From Isoetes taiwanensis (lineage: Eukaryota > Streptophyta > Lycopodiopsida > Isoetales > Isoetaceae), in the NCBI GenBank assembly GCA_021234155.1, contig JAJEKV010000013.1, forward strand, positions 15,479,877 through 15,543,876: a stretch of DNA of 64,000 nucleotides, read 5' to 3'. Both the position numbers and the translations under genes were made by a program. Positions 46,541-58,819 of this stretch are shown here, piece by piece. Numbering within the stretch: position 1 is the first letter of the stretch; every line of letters begins with the position of its first letter. The notes below the pieces were generated by a model that was given only the letters and a program-made list of their open reading frames with translations, was not told the DNA's origin and ran no database searches.

Positions 46541-47430
46541 CCAGAAGGCGCCCGTTTGATCGCCCCTTAGTAAAAATTGTATCTTGCATAACACCGTGTC
46601 AAACACCACATCATTACATTCAGAAAGGGGTTTGCAAAAGTGGCGTGCTTTTGGAACAGACATAAACCCAATTTAATTGAATGATGGTTTATTGAATACG
46701 TAATGATCACATCATCAAAACCTACAAATCAACTGCTCCTCTGTATTCGAACTTGTATATACATTTTAATTTAAGCTCAAATAATCATAACCGGATTTAG
46801 AAACACACATCACAAGAGCGAAGCAAGAAATCCTGCTTCAGATTCATTAAGCCAGCAAGAAGGATTTACCGGTCTACTGAAAGATTAAAAAACCTAAAAC
46901 CAAATAAAAATGGTACGTGGAAAAAGCTAGGGAAGATGGATGAGCCCAGACAGAACGAAGGAATAGAAAAAACAAAATCTGAAGGGGCATTCGATAAAGA
47001 CCTTGTGAAGCTGGAAAAGCAACAGACCAAGGGGAAAGACCACCAAGAAAGCTAATTTGCTGAACCAGGCCAGCTAGGTCAGAGCTGGGCTCAAGGACCT
47101 ATAAGCATCCTTAACGACCTTCAACAACAGCCAGGAACAATGAACGAAAAAAGAGACTTAAACATTAAACCAACGATGGTAACTCACCTCCAGAGATCCC
47201 CTGGACTAGGAACCAAAGATTATACTATTCTCTTGCAAACCTAAGATGCTACTATGCTCTTGCAAACCTGAGAAAGGGAAAAAGAGAAGTAGGGCCGCAC
47301 GCACACTACTACAAAAATAGGTATAAATGGCAAAAAAAAAAAAAGATGGAGCATAAACGGCACCTATATGCAAATTATATGCCAACACCACTGCCCCAGT
47401 GCAACCGAAAAATACATAGTATAATTTAAT
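46541..47430. other. Intergenic, nothing recognised
   Basis: AT-rich stretch upstream (minus sense) of the LINE. It may include part of the LINE 5' UTR, but no boundary or coding feature is visible. A short A-run (AAAAAAAAAAAAA-type) near 47333 is the only low-complexity feature. Confidence 0.4.
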
Positions 47431-47690
47431 TAAGAAGAGATAATACAATTTCGGACATTCACAACCATTGCATCCATTGGACCATTGACATTAAGGCACG
47501 TGGAGGGGATCCTAGAGGGCGGTATACCCTGTCGGCCAATACATATAATTTAACGGTGAAGAGATAATACAATTTCGGATATTCACAACTATTGACATTA
47601 AGGCATATGGAGGGGATCCCGACGGGTGGTATACCCTGCCGGCCAATACGTATAATTTAATTAAGAAGAGATAATACAATTTCTGGCATT
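47410..47690. repeat. Tandem repeat, unit 107-124 bp, about 2.3 copies
   Basis: GAGATAATACAATTTC occurs at 47437, 47561 and 47668, and between the copies the sequences CATTGACATTAAGGCA, TGGAGGGGATCC, GGTATACCCTG and CGGCCAATAC repeat. The first unit is longer because it contains an internal duplication (CCATTGCATCCATTGGA). It ends just before the GTTAAC-rich MITE. Confidence 0.8.
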
Positions 47691-47708
47691 TTATAAACAT
47701 GTATTTTC

Positions 47709-48198
47709 TATTCGCACCTATGGTTAAGTTTAGCTAAGTTAACTTTTACCATTAAGTTAAGTTAACACTAACTGGGTGATTGCCTTCACACCAAAGCTAG
47801 TTAAAAAAATTTAGTTAGGCTAACTTAACGAAAAACCATTTCGCACTCGTTTAGTTAAAAAATTTGGTTAAAAAATAACTTAACTAGCTAACTAAATGCT
47901 TTCGAACATGTCTAGTTAAGTTAGCCAAAGGCATAAAAAATAATAAGCACATTTAACTAAACTTAAAGTGACCTCTATGAGGTCATTTAACTTTTAGTGC
48001 TAATTTTTAATTTAGTTAACTTTTAGTTAATTTTGCTAACTTAACTGAACAAGGTGCGAAATCAAGTTTAGTTAGTGTTTTTAGTTAATAAAGTTAACTA
48101 GATTCTTAACTATATGCTAACTTAACAAGTGGTGCGAATGTAAATTTAGTTAAAAACCATATTTTAACTTAACTTAACCGCGGGTGCGAATGTACCCT
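47709..48198. mobile_element. GTTAAC-rich MITE (possibly Tourist-like)
   Basis: About 485-bp AT-rich element with inverted termini. The left end is ATTCGCACCTATGGTTAAG; the right end in reverse complement is GGGTACATTCGCACC then CGCGGTTAAGTTAAG. The interior is packed with TTAAGTTAAC/GTTAACTTAG motifs in both orientations, so it can fold extensively. The right end is followed by TAA, as in Tourist/PIF-Harbinger insertions (GGG... termini next to TWA), but the left terminus has lost the first bases and its TAA is not evident. No coding capacity. Confidence 0.7.
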
Positions 48199-49330
48199 AA
48201 GAAACATTAAATTAAAAAACACTCACATTGTCCTCCTTGCTGCTTATCTCCTTCATAAATTTCTTCACAAAATTAATCACACACACACCATAGTCGCTAT
48301 TATTGTGTTGCTGAAGAGTTTCGAGTGTAATACAAGGTGCATTATGCAATGCACTTGCCTCGTGCCTCCAACTCTTAAACACATCAGTTAGAAACCTGCA
48401 AGCACCTTAGAGGAGTGAGCAAAATTCAGAGGGAAAATTATGAAATTAAGAAATACCTACAATGTGATGTACTCCCTGGTCGGAGCATGCAAGGGTTCAT
48501 AGGAATCCAAGTGTAGGATACAAGGGCAAGACTTTCCAAGGTGAGCACAGGCTAATTTGTCTATTACCAATATATAAAGTCTCCAATGGCCACCGTAAAA
48601 TAGCCAATTCAAGAACAATTAATTGCAAAAGGGTGAAACCTAAATAAAGAGAGTTGACTGTTTACCTAGCATTCACAGGAATGTAATAGAATTGTGCTGT
48701 CTGGATTTTCCAGTGTGCCTTGCCAAAGGGGTTCTCGGGGATCAGCTTGGCAAATTGATCATAAGCACCACCTAACCCAGCCTTGCTTTCGCTTAAGAAC
48801 ATGTCGAATACAATTGGGTGCAGGAATATATGATGTCATCTCTTCTGGATGGGAATCGAGTGTAGAATTATCCTGTAACAGTACAATTCAGTGATTAATT
48901 ATGCGGATTCTAGCAATTAAAATGTGAGGAGAACACACAACATATAAGCACTGATGCAATTTGAATCAATATCTCTAGCCATATCACCTGAGGCCATGAA
49001 AGTTTGGGCCTCGGATTCCTGGATGTGCATTCTAGGATTTCTTGCCAACCTTGATATAGGGGCTCTCAACAACCACCCGATATGTCAAATTGAGAGGGCA
49101 ATGCCATCCTTTGGCATCAATTTCTTTCTCATACGAGATCACAGAATCTAGAAAACAAGGATCAACAGAATACAAATGAAACAATACTATCTTGTTGGGG
49201 TTTGGAAGATTATTTTGAGAACAACGGGGCTCCTCTTCAACCTCTTCATGGACAATCCCATTGGAGGCAATGTCAAGCGATTTTCACCTGGATTTCGGAG
49301 CTAGACGCATGACAAGAGCCTTGGACTTCA
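48199..49330. other. Intergenic, nothing recognised
   Basis: Small open frames on the plus strand (48694-48894, 48954-49151) have no recognisable motifs. Some minus-strand positions could be exons of the hypothetical gene that follows (49340-50010), but no junction is convincing. Confidence 0.35.
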
Positions 49331-49339
49331 CCTGAGGCC

Positions 49340-50010
49340 TCAGTTTAGGGAGAGGGGAGGAAAAATTACCTCTAGCAGCCTTCGTCTCTTCATCCAGATC
49401 GTCCTCCTCCAGTTAAATAGTCGGCCATAGCTCCTCATTTAAGATCATATTCTTGCGCCTCTTCCTTATCCTGGCCTTTATCTCATCGATTTGCTTGTGT
49501 TGGGACTCCAATTCAGTAGTTTTCTTCCTCTGCACCTGAAGATTGATAAACTCTTCTCTTTGGGTCTTATCCAAAAGGCCCATGTCGATTTGTTCATCAG
49601 CCACTACTTCGGCCTGCAATTTCCTCGTCGGCATACTTGAAATCGGAATCCAAGTTCGTGGTCAGGGAGACTTTACCATAATTTCTTTTCTTCACATTGT
49701 CGTGTGTCAGATGCTTCGAAATCCTTCCCCTTGGAGCACCACGAATCCTAAATTTATCATACAGAGACTCTGAACCTGTGATTCTCGAGTTCAACCTTTC
49801 GGGAATACGACTTGGTGCAGCCTCAACATGACACAACCATCTCCTAGGCCCCGGATCGTAAACATAATCAGCGGGCTCTTGAGCCTCGAACTTGTTGATC
49901 CATCTTCTGGGTTAGGAAAGAACTCCTGAATCCCCCATCGTCAAACACATTGTTGTCTCCCAAGCTGGTATTCAAGCTAACTTCCAATGGAATCGACTCA
50001 TCCATCTGCC
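49340..50010 (-). pseudogene. Hypothetical charged, coiled-coil protein fragment
   Basis: A minus-strand reading in three shifting frames. It begins MDESIPLEVSLNTSLGDNN at about 50000, then RRWINKFEAQEPADYVYDPG, LCHVEAAPSRIPERLNSRIT, GRISKHLTHDNVKKRNYGKV, and a Gln/Lys/Glu-rich helix (DEQIDMGLLDKTQREEFINL, ELESQHKQIDEIKARIRKR) ending near 49413. The composition resembles accessory proteins of plant DNA transposons, but I recognise no family. Frame changes at about 49910 and 49630 suggest a pseudogene, or introns that I could not place. Confidence 0.45.
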
Positions 50011-50329
50011 ACATTAAAAATGTTAAACAACACTAAAACAGAGTTACAGGGAGTGATTTTACCGCAGTAACGGCTTAAAATCATTGGTAAATCCTTGTTT
50101 GAATGCTTTCGCAACCAGATAGAGCCGCAGGGGCGACAAAGCCACTACGATCGCCCGATAAATTGCACTGTGCACAGGGAATCTCTGGATTGAAAGGGGA
50201 AAGAAATTTGATGCAAAGGAAAATTCTTCCACTTCAACGAAGTGGTATTCCATTCTCTAGTATCTCCATCCACTGCGTGGCAGTATAAGATTGGCTGCGT
50301 ACGCCTCATTAATGGCCTAATTCAAATCT
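50011..50329. other. Intergenic, nothing recognised
   Basis: A short stretch between the hypothetical fragment and the GC-rich array. No ORF with motif content and no repeat apparent. Confidence 0.35.
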
Positions 50330-51450
50330 GATGCAAGGTTGCGGGCAGGATCCCGGAGGATGGTAGGCAATATGGAATCTAAAGACAGTGCGATCTGACG
50401 AGAAGATCCAGGTCCGCAGCAATGGATCCACGTCAACCGGTGAACCACATTAGCTGTAAGGTGATCCCGGAGGAGGCGATCCACCTCCCAGGGCCCAGGA
50501 ATCTTGGAGGGCGGGATCACCTAGGCAGATAACATCCGCCGTTAATAGCCATGTGGGGTGATCCCAGAGGAGGGGATCCACGTCCCACCGTGCGATGATC
50601 CGGTACTGGGCAAAGGACCCCGGAGGGCTCAACCACCTCAGTCGTAGGCCCCCGGAACCATGGCAGGCACGCGATGATTCCGGAGGAGGGGATCCACGCT
50701 AGTCGTTGTTGATCCCGGAGAGGGGATCCACCTCTCGGAGCCCGGGGATCCCGGAGGGCGGGATCACCTCGGCGGATAACGTCCGCCGTTAATAGCCACG
50801 ACGGAGTGATCTCAGAGGAGGAGATCCGTGCACGTCAGCCGCGCGAGGATCCCGCACTGGAGGGGATCTTGGAGGAGTTCAGCCACCCCAGCCGTAGGCC
50901 CAAAGCCACATCAGCCACGCGATGATCCTGGAGGAGGGGATCCACGTCATCCGTGGGTGATCCCGGAGGAGGGGATCCACCTCTCGTAGCTCGAGGATCT
51001 CGGAGGAAGGGATCCCCTCGATGGATAACGTCCGCCGTTAACAACCACGGCCGGGGTGATCCCAGGGGAGGGGATCCACCTCCCGAGGCCCGGAGGACAG
51101 GATCACCTCGGCGGATAATGTCCGTCGTTAACAGCCACATCGGGGTGATCCCGGAGGAGGGGATGCACCTCCCCGGGTCCCGGGGATCTCGGAGGTCGGG
51201 ATAACCGGTGGCCAATAACAGTCCCGATATCGGCCATGTCCAAGGGATCTCGGTGGACAGTATCATCGGTGTGATCCTGGAGGCCGGGATCTTTGAACCT
51301 TGGGCGGCTGCGATCAGATGGGGTTTTTTTATTGAGATGGTATGTGCCCGTACTTCCAAACAGGGTCTCCGGAACGGATCCCGTTGGGAGTGACCCGGGA
51401 TCCCAGAGGATGGGATTTTTACCTTTGTAGAAGTCAGGGAACAACTTATA
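50330..51450. repeat. GC-rich complex repeat array 1 (GATCCCGGAGG family)
   Basis: The motif GGTGATCCCGGAGGAGGGGA followed by TCCAC(C/G)T recurs many times, interleaved with GGCGGATAACGTCCGCCGTT (starting at about 50521, 50770, 51009 and 51108). The larger repeat period is about 240 bp, with a shorter 99-bp step at the end. The motif contains inverted GGATC/GATCC elements, so it is palindrome-rich. It is strongly GC-rich against AT-rich flanks. Open frames across it arise from repeat composition and are not genes. Confidence 0.85.
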
Positions 51451-52325
51451 AGGGTAGACCCTACTTTTTTTTTCTAAGGGCAGATTTTAAGTTGCCCTTT
51501 TTGGGGAAGGTTAAAATTTTATCAGCCCTTTTTATTGCATGGTACAATGTAAACTGCCGTTGTTTACTATAACACTCATTGTAAAGATAGATATTACTTT
51601 GACGTCTACGGGGACCATATTTCGGACCAAGGGACAAGTCTTTACATAGTGCGACTCTAGGCATTCTCGAGCTCGAGACATACATTATCTATAAAAGCAC
51701 ACATTAATAGAAAACAAAGTAGTTCCTATCTTAAAAACACATAGTAGTTTATATTGATAGACATCATAATGAGATTAGAGTACTAAACAAGACAAGGTAA
51801 CTCTCATAGAACAAACTACAAAACAACTTTCCATAATTTTCCAATAGGCCTCTCTTTTGCATTCATCCACTCCTTGTAAAAAGATACACCCCTAATCAAC
51901 TTCTTCCATGTTCTTCCTATCGTTCGTCCATCAATCCTTCCATTGAAAGAGCCAATAAGCATCTCCATTCATTTGTCGCATGTTTTAGCATGCACATCAT
52001 CATCGTCAATATATACAACTTTGTCTCTTTTTTTCTTTTGCTTTTATAATATTTGCTTTTTTTATTTATTATAAATTTTTAGTTTCTTGCTTTTTAAGAT
52101 ATTATATAATGTTATATGCATTTTCCATTGACCTTCATAGAATTCTAAGGGTTTTATAAATCCTTGACCTTATTTTCAAGGTTATTTATTTTTTTGCCCT
52201 TTTACGAGGAAGGGCATTTTTTTTATGCCACCCTTATTCCTCATGGCTATAATTTTTTTCTATTCTATTCTTTTGAAGGGGAGGACACCTATTTAAGGGT
52301 GGGCAGGCCATGAAAGTTGATCATT
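51451..52325. other. AT-rich spacer between the two GC-rich arrays
   Basis: No gene seen. Contains T-rich tracts and AAGGGCA/TGCCCTT words in both orientations (e.g. about 51475-51510 and 52195-52215). Confidence 0.45.
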
Positions 52326-53340
52326 GGTAGAAGTATCTTGAGCCCTCTATGTTCAATACATATAGGTCCAGGAAACAAAAAACCCAAACTTACAAAGTTT
52401 TCCCCCAAATACGGCTTCCAACGTCGGGAACCACGTCAGTAGCCCCTCTGAAACCACGTCAGGCACGCGATGATTCCGAAGGAGGGGACCACGTCAGTCG
52501 TTGGTAATCTCGGAGGAGGAGATCCACCTCCCGGGGCCCCGGGATCCCGAAGGGCGGGACCACCTCGGCGGATAATGTCCGCCGTTAATAGTCACGATGG
52601 GGTGATCCCGGAGGAGGGGATCCGTGCACGTTAGCCGCTATGATCCGCACCGGGGATCCCGAGGAGCTCGGCCACCTCGGCCAGAGCCTCAAACCACGCC
52701 TCCGTGGATGATCCCGGAGGAGGGGATCCACGTCAGCCCTGGGTGATCCCGGAGGAGGGGATATCCATCTCCCGTAGTCCGGGGATCTCGGAGGAAGGGA
52801 TCACCTCGGCAGATAACGTCCGCAGTTAACAGCCACGGTCGGAGTGATCCCAGAGGAGGGGATCCACCTCCCGAAGCCAGGAGGACAGAATCACCTCGGC
52901 AGATAATGTTCGTCGTTAACAGCCATGGCGGGGTGATCCCAGAGGAGGGGATCCACCTCCCGGGCCAAGGGATCCCGGAGGTCCAGGTAACCAGTGGCCG
53001 ATGACAGTCTCGGTATCGGCCATGTCCAGGGGATCCCGGAGGACAGTATCGTCGTTGTGATCCCGGAGGCTGGGATCTCTGAACCCTGGACGACTGCGAT
53101 CAGATGGGGTTTTTTACGGTTGAGATAGTCAATGCCTATGTGGCATGTGCCCGTACTTCCGAACGGTGTCTCCCGAACGGATCCCGTTGGGGGGACCCCG
53201 AAGAATGGGATTTTTACCTCTGGGATCCTCGAAACCAGGATAGAAGTATCCTGAGCCCTCTATGTTCAATACATATAGGTCCAGCAAATAAAAACCCACT
53301 TACAAAGTTTTCCCCCAAATACGGCTTCCAACGTCGGGAA
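52326..53340. repeat. GC-rich array 2, flanked by 105-bp direct repeats
   Basis: Array 2 (about 52440-53220) is collinear with array 1 (about 50640-51420): the same order of GGATAATGTCCGCCGTTAA, GATCCGTGCACGTTAGCC, GTGGCCGATGACAGTC and GAACGGATCCCGTTGGG blocks. It is bracketed by a direct repeat (GAAGTATC(T/C)TGAGCCCTCT through CCAACGTCGGGAA) at 52327-52431 and 53239-53340. The flanking repeats are about 95% alike by eye. Confidence 0.85.
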
Positions 53341-54212
53341 AACATGGGACATCATCTTTGGTTTTCAGATGTTGTCTCATACTGTAAAGAACAGACTGCA
53401 GAGTTCTTAAGGAGGTTTTCACCAAGGAAAATCGACACACATAGCCTAGAGTGTATTACGTCCTTGAATGATGTTTTTTTTGAGCCATTGTGCTGCACTC
53501 ATAGAAAACAGCCTTCCAAGCAATGAGGACATTCAAAAGACCAATTTTTAGGTCAAAGCCAGTTAGCGACGGAACGTTTAAGGCGTTTACTGTGCTGTTT
53601 GGAGATGGTCAGCATGCAATGTCCATTTTCTACTAAGTAAATTCTAGGTTGCCTTGAAAATGCTTCAATCTAGAAGCATTTGGTTAACCGTATGAAAAGA
53701 GAAAATAAAGAAAAGAAAAGCAAGGGAGCAAGAATATGAATATTTTTGGTCATGATGATCCGCACGCAGATTGTAGAGTTGATTGCGAAATGTCTGATAA
53801 ATGGCATTATTATGTTCACTATCGTCATGTATGTGCAGGTGCATGCTGTTGACATTTACCAAAGATAAAGTGAAATTCTTGAGGCACTCTAAGTTGGGGA
53901 ATGACGGCAGCATGGAGGTGGCATGGAAAATATGAAGAGGAGTGAATCATTGGTAAACCCATATGCACTATTATGTAATTAAGGATGTGACATGCCATAA
54001 ATATGTATCAGGACAACAACAACTGAAAGGAGGTACCCTACCATAATGAGGTTATATCCAGACAGGCATACAGAATAGCATGTGCATTTCTTTCTAATGA
54101 TTGTGTAATGTTGTATACAAGGATTGAGTATGGAAGAAAAGAAAGTCAACTTGAAAAGTGAGTTAAAATCTATAAATCTGTGACTTACAAGTAAACAAGT
54201 TGGTTCTTTCCA

Positions 54213-54500
54213 TGTGGCCTGGTTTCAGGTGATAAAATGCATTTTTTACTACTGATGTGTGATTCCATGTGGCCTGGTTTCAGATAATGACAAGCATTTT
54301 TTTACTATAGATGGGTGATATCATGTGTTGCTTTGTAGGGTCTGGAGGATATGAGTGAATTTTTGGTTTCTGATATTTGCACAAGAATGATGTCATATGC
54401 TGCTTTGTAGGGCATGGGGGGTATGAATGCAGTTTTGTTTCTGAGATCTGTACAAGTGTGATATCATGTGCTGCTTTGATTTGTTTGTAGGGTATGGGGG
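54213..54500. repeat. Degenerate tandem repeats
   Basis: CATGTGGCCTGGTTTCAG occurs at 54214 and 54266. Then ATCATGTGCTGCTTTGTAGGG-like units followed by a GGTATGAATG-like end occur about three times (about 54329, 54391 and 54462). They form a local array of 52-75 bp periods. Confidence 0.7.
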
Positions 54501-55295
54501 GTCACAGTCAATGGGTCGGTTACACTTTCAAAATCTGATACTTGGTTGAGCAGAGCAATTGCACCTGTCCAAGAATCTGAGAGGCATGATAATGGAAGGG
54601 GCCCAAAGCATGTGAAGCCAAACAAGAGGAGGAAAAGGAAAGGTCAGCAGGCAGACATGAAACTAGGATGACATTCAGGAGGATAGAATGTCAGGTGGCC
54701 CAAAAAAATCTAACGTCTTTGCCAGACTGGGCCATCTGCCATGGCCCAAATCTACAGTCATCACCAGTACGTGCTCTCAACTTTTCCTTGTGATTTATTC
54801 GCCTAGGGTCCCCCCTTTAACGTGTCCTCTGCCTTTTAATGCCCAAGAAGTTTCTTTTCCTGCTGCTGCAAATTCCTTCATAGAATCTGTATATCCACGT
54901 ACATCTTATTCTTGGATTAGAACTCTTTTTGTTTTCTGCCTCATTTGGTCATACTTGTCCCTTGCATTTCAAGCTTTTTGGGGAAGAGCACCTCACCTTG
55001 GCACCCTGTTTGAGTGCACATGTGACATATGCATTCCCTAGCTTGTTCAAATTTAGCTACTCTACATGAAGTTGATTGTTAATAGTATCACTATAGTAGT
55101 TTTGTCCTTCCATTCTGTCCCTGTCTTTCTTGATATAGACGCCTTTTCGGTAAGCAGTCACTTCTTACCAGTTCATTCTAGCTCACGCATCACATAATCT
55201 TGTTTGATCCTACCAAAAGTGGACTTGTGGGTTAGAATCTTCAACGTCTCTATATTTGTACATTCGTTAAAATATCATGAGACTTCACCTGAATT

Positions 55296-55500
55296 ATTAG
55301 TAGTATAATAGTAAACTTATGCTTTGGACATTCTGATCTCTATACTTGGACAAGGTATCAAGCATCACAAGTACTTGGTTGGTTTAACTGGTTCCATCTG
55401 ATATGTTAAGTTGACTTTACTTGAAAGTAGTATAATAACTTTATGCTTTGGACATTCCGATCTCTAGATTTGTACAAGATTTCAAGCATCTGATCTCCGA
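55296..55500. repeat. Two-copy duplication, about 125-bp period
   Basis: AGTAGTATAATA followed by ACTTATGCTTTGGACATTC and GATCTCTA...GTACAAG...TCAAGCATC appears at about 55300-55372 and again at about 55425-55493 with a few mismatches. Confidence 0.75.
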
Positions 55501-55637
55501 ATTTGTAGCAAGCATCTCGTTACTCAGTTTAATTTATGGCAATATTTATATGATTGATATATACAACCTTTGTCCCTTATGGTAGTGTTCACATAACCAA
55601 CATTCCAACTGCCACATTTGTGTTGTCAAATTTTGAA

Positions 55638-56080
55638 GTAGAACTTATGGGATGGCACCAGATTCTTACAAGTCTTCAAAGGTGGACAATGTACTAGGTA
55701 AGGTCATAGCTTGTCTTTTCCTTTATGTTATCGAGTGTCCTTAGTTCATAAGCTTTTGTTTTTTTTGTTGGACACATTTGTTTTTTTGTTTGACAAATTA
55801 TCGGTTATCATGACTCTCAAAGTTTGTACTTGTACAGGTGTTGTTGGATCAAAGTGTTAGACCTTAAGGTGAAGGAGAACTTATGGGATGGCACCAAATT
55901 CTTCCAAGCTAATGTCATAGCTTGTCTTTTCCTCATGTTATTTTTTGTCAGTAGTTTAAGTAGTTCAAAGGCATTTTGGTTTCTTGGTTGGCAAATTATT
56001 AGGCTATCATGACTCTAAACTAGTACATGACTCTAAACTAGTACTTGTATAGGTTTTTGTTGGACCAAAGTGTTAGAGGT
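55638..56080. repeat. Two-copy duplication, about 230-bp period
   Basis: AACTTATGGGATGGCACCA, GTCATAGCTTGTCTTTTCCT, GGCAAATTAT-like, ATCATGACTCTCAAAG-like, TTGTACAGGTGTTGTTGGA and CAAAGTGTTAGA occur in this order twice, from about 55642 and from about 55878. Inside the second copy GACTCTAAACTAGTACATG is itself duplicated (about 56008 and 56026). Confidence 0.75.
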
Positions 56081-58179
56081 GGGAAGGTCTTCCTTCAAAA
56101 ATCTATCTTTCTTTATAGCCCCTTATGCTTTATGCATAGCTCAATTTTTTTTTTAATAATTGTGCAAGCATGAAAAGAATAATGGTACATCAAGAAAAAA
56201 CAAGTTGTGATTTAGGAAAGACAAAATTGTACAACAAAAGAAACAACTAAATGCACATGAATGCATTTGGTTCGATGCAAACCAATAAGCGATTGAGAAG
56301 CGCAACTACAAAAACAAGCAATGCACAAATATATATGTTATATATAGAAATAAATTTCATTAGCTTTGCATTTTGAGAATCTCTCCCCCACATTTGCTAA
56401 AATGGAAGAATGGAATTATTCTTTGCATTCAATAAGATCATGCACGCCATGGAAAGAAGGCAATATGAGATTTTGAAATGCCATACTCACATACTCACAT
56501 GGAGCAGCAAATATTATCGTCTTATGTATTTTAGGTATGATGCTATAAATGTAATGGGGGCATCCTTTGACTCATCCATTAAGACTTGCTCTCAATGTTT
56601 TTACCTCATGGGAAAGACATTTTATTATGTGCCTCTGAAATGAGGACAATGTATTAGATTGCTTGCATACAAGTTGCATCATCGGGAGTAGTCTAAAATA
56701 CACAACATTTTGCTTTTTGTTTTTGTTTTTTTGCATTTATGACTGATATATATGTGAAAACTGAGTTGTAAAGCAAGGAAGATCTTCCTTATATATTTTC
56801 ATGTACTTTTAACAATAAATTCTCTCTTCTTTTTTTATGGTTGACGATTTTGGCTCATTCGAACATGGACGCAATAATGATATTCCAACAAAAAGTACAA
56901 TCTATGTTAAGAAAGAAAAAGTGTACAAAAAGAAAACAACTAGATGCATCATGCATGAACTTGTTTCAACTTCATAGAAATAAATATGAGAAAATTTTCC
57001 ACGATGGAAAACATATAAGCAACACATGACAATAACAACTTCAGGTCTAGCAACCAATACCACTTTGGCAATGCATCTTGTCATCTATTAAACAAGATGC
57101 TCAGGCATTGCCATGGATTGGCATTGTGAAGAGCGGGGTTGGCAAAGTTTTCGGCCTCACAAACTATGAAGATGAAATATGTGTCTTTGAATCTAGGCAC
57201 TATTTAAGTATATCATCTACACGATTACATACTATCTCTAAGGTTGGAGAAGCAAATTTCTTTAACTAATGAGATATGATGTAGATAGTATCTCTTAATT
57301 TGAAAGCTAATCTACTATCTCCAAAAGACAATATCTCTAAATTTAGAAAAGCTAAATTCTAATAACTGTGAATTGTTTTTTTGTTATGGCTAAAATCTAT
57401 TAGATTCTCAAAACTTTTTTTTTTTGCATATAAAAATAAAATATGCCAAAAATCACAACGATCATATCTTCAGATATTCTTAAAATATGCCATAAAATAT
57501 CAACCCACTCGCTCACGGATAATTACTCTCTTAACGAGGGCAATCCAAATTCACACACTTCATATAGATGTATGTTTTATTATGTCGCTTTGTTTTCCTT
57601 TTTTTTCTTCTTAAATAAAATCTAGCTTGCTGTTCAATTGTAATTATCTAGTTTATGTGATAATTACCATACCATCCAGGAACTTGATGGTCATCAAATG
57701 CCCTATTTGTTTATGCTAATTTTTATATAAACTCGTCAATAAGGTGTTTGTCCAATAGATGACATCCCCCCCTCCACCTCAAAGGGCAACATACTAATCA
57801 TTAGTCCTTGCATTGGTTTCTAGGTTTGAAGAATTGAAGCCTCCAATAGGGAACCTTGGTTTCAGAGTCAAGGAAGATTCATTCTCAAAGTCAATACAAA
57901 GCACTGAAGGTCAAACTTGACAAGAGGTATCAAATTTGAAGTCAAACATTAGCAAAGCATGTTCTAGAAGATCCTAGGTGTTGAAGATTGGAAGACACCT
58001 ATTTGAAGTTTCGAAGTCAACACATGAATTTTGGAAGACCCCATGGTATTTAGTTCCCAATTCTTAGCCATTTCCCCCATTTTTGCCCCCTACATCCCAT
58101 TTTTACCCCATTGTGCTTATTTTGCCATAAACACTTTAATGCACGCATAGGAGCTGAGCAGGTCCCAAAATTTGAGCCC

Positions 58180-58600
58180 CTGGCAGAGGACGTCTTGCAG
58201 TTGAACCCCGCAGAGGTGGCTTGGTCAAGGATATCAGACGACAACCATATTTCAAGGCTATGGCGTGCAATAGTTGTTCTTTGGGTAGTATCTTTGACAC
58301 GGTTATTTGTAATGGGTTGGCACAATGGCCATCTTCCGGCCGCTGCACTTGTGGGCCGGGGAGAACCAAGGGAGCGGCTCCAATTATGGTGGATTATCTG
58401 GCGGTTGAGGAACAGGATGCGCACTGGTTACCCATTTTTCCATTGGAACGGACACTTTCGGGACGCAGGAAGTGGATTCGGACCACCGGCCCCCGCATCC
58501 CCATTGGCAAGCTCCCGTGCATCCTTGCCTCAACACCTCGGGTGCCCCAAAAGCGCTGGACTATGACCGTCTGAGGGGACCTATGCCCATTTGCTTGGCA
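58180..58600 (+). pseudogene. LINE endonuclease C-terminal part
   Basis: Shifting plus-strand frames read AEVAWSRISDD (in place of a RRSQD-type motif), YLLDTVICNGL-like, GRCTCGPG and MVDYLAVEEQ, the order expected near the end of an APE endonuclease (G-x-LL-D...NG...S-x-VDY). The first half of the domain is missing. Several frame changes occur; the SxH motif at the end is not intact. Confidence 0.65.
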
Positions 58601-58819
58601 TGACATGACCGGGATTGCACGCAACTCCCCACACTTCAATAGCAATCTGCTCGGTGACTCACACCTTCCCGATAGGCTGGCGAGAGATGCTTTGGGAGGG
58701 GCCGCTCACGGCGAACCTCGGGCGCTGCCACCTTCCCCTGCAACAGATGGTTCGATGATGAGTGTCGGGAGCTCAAACGCGAACTTTGGCAAGTCACTGA
58801 TCCCACCTCCTGCCCACAG

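Larger units (their letters stand above)
53341..58104. other. AT-rich intergenic region with local duplications
   Basis: No protein-coding motif recognised. Short open frames (e.g. 54688-55041 plus, 57078-57269 plus) have no family signature. Local duplications are listed separately. T-rich stretches with plant-intron-like composition occur throughout, so untranslated or intronic parts of a distant gene cannot be excluded. Confidence 0.4.

Noticed and set aside
47700-48200. GTTAAC-rich region as a CRISPR-like or satellite array
   Set aside because: The words are not regularly spaced and have no distinct spacers; inverted termini fit a MITE better.
50835-51359. Long open frames through the GC-rich array on both strands
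   Set aside because: They follow the repeat period and are present on both strands; composition of the array, with no motif or start context, explains them.
56150-57000. A-rich LYS/ASN frames resembling a duplicated gene
   Set aside because: The similarity between the two AACAACTA...GATGCA stretches is short and low-complexity, with no protein signature.
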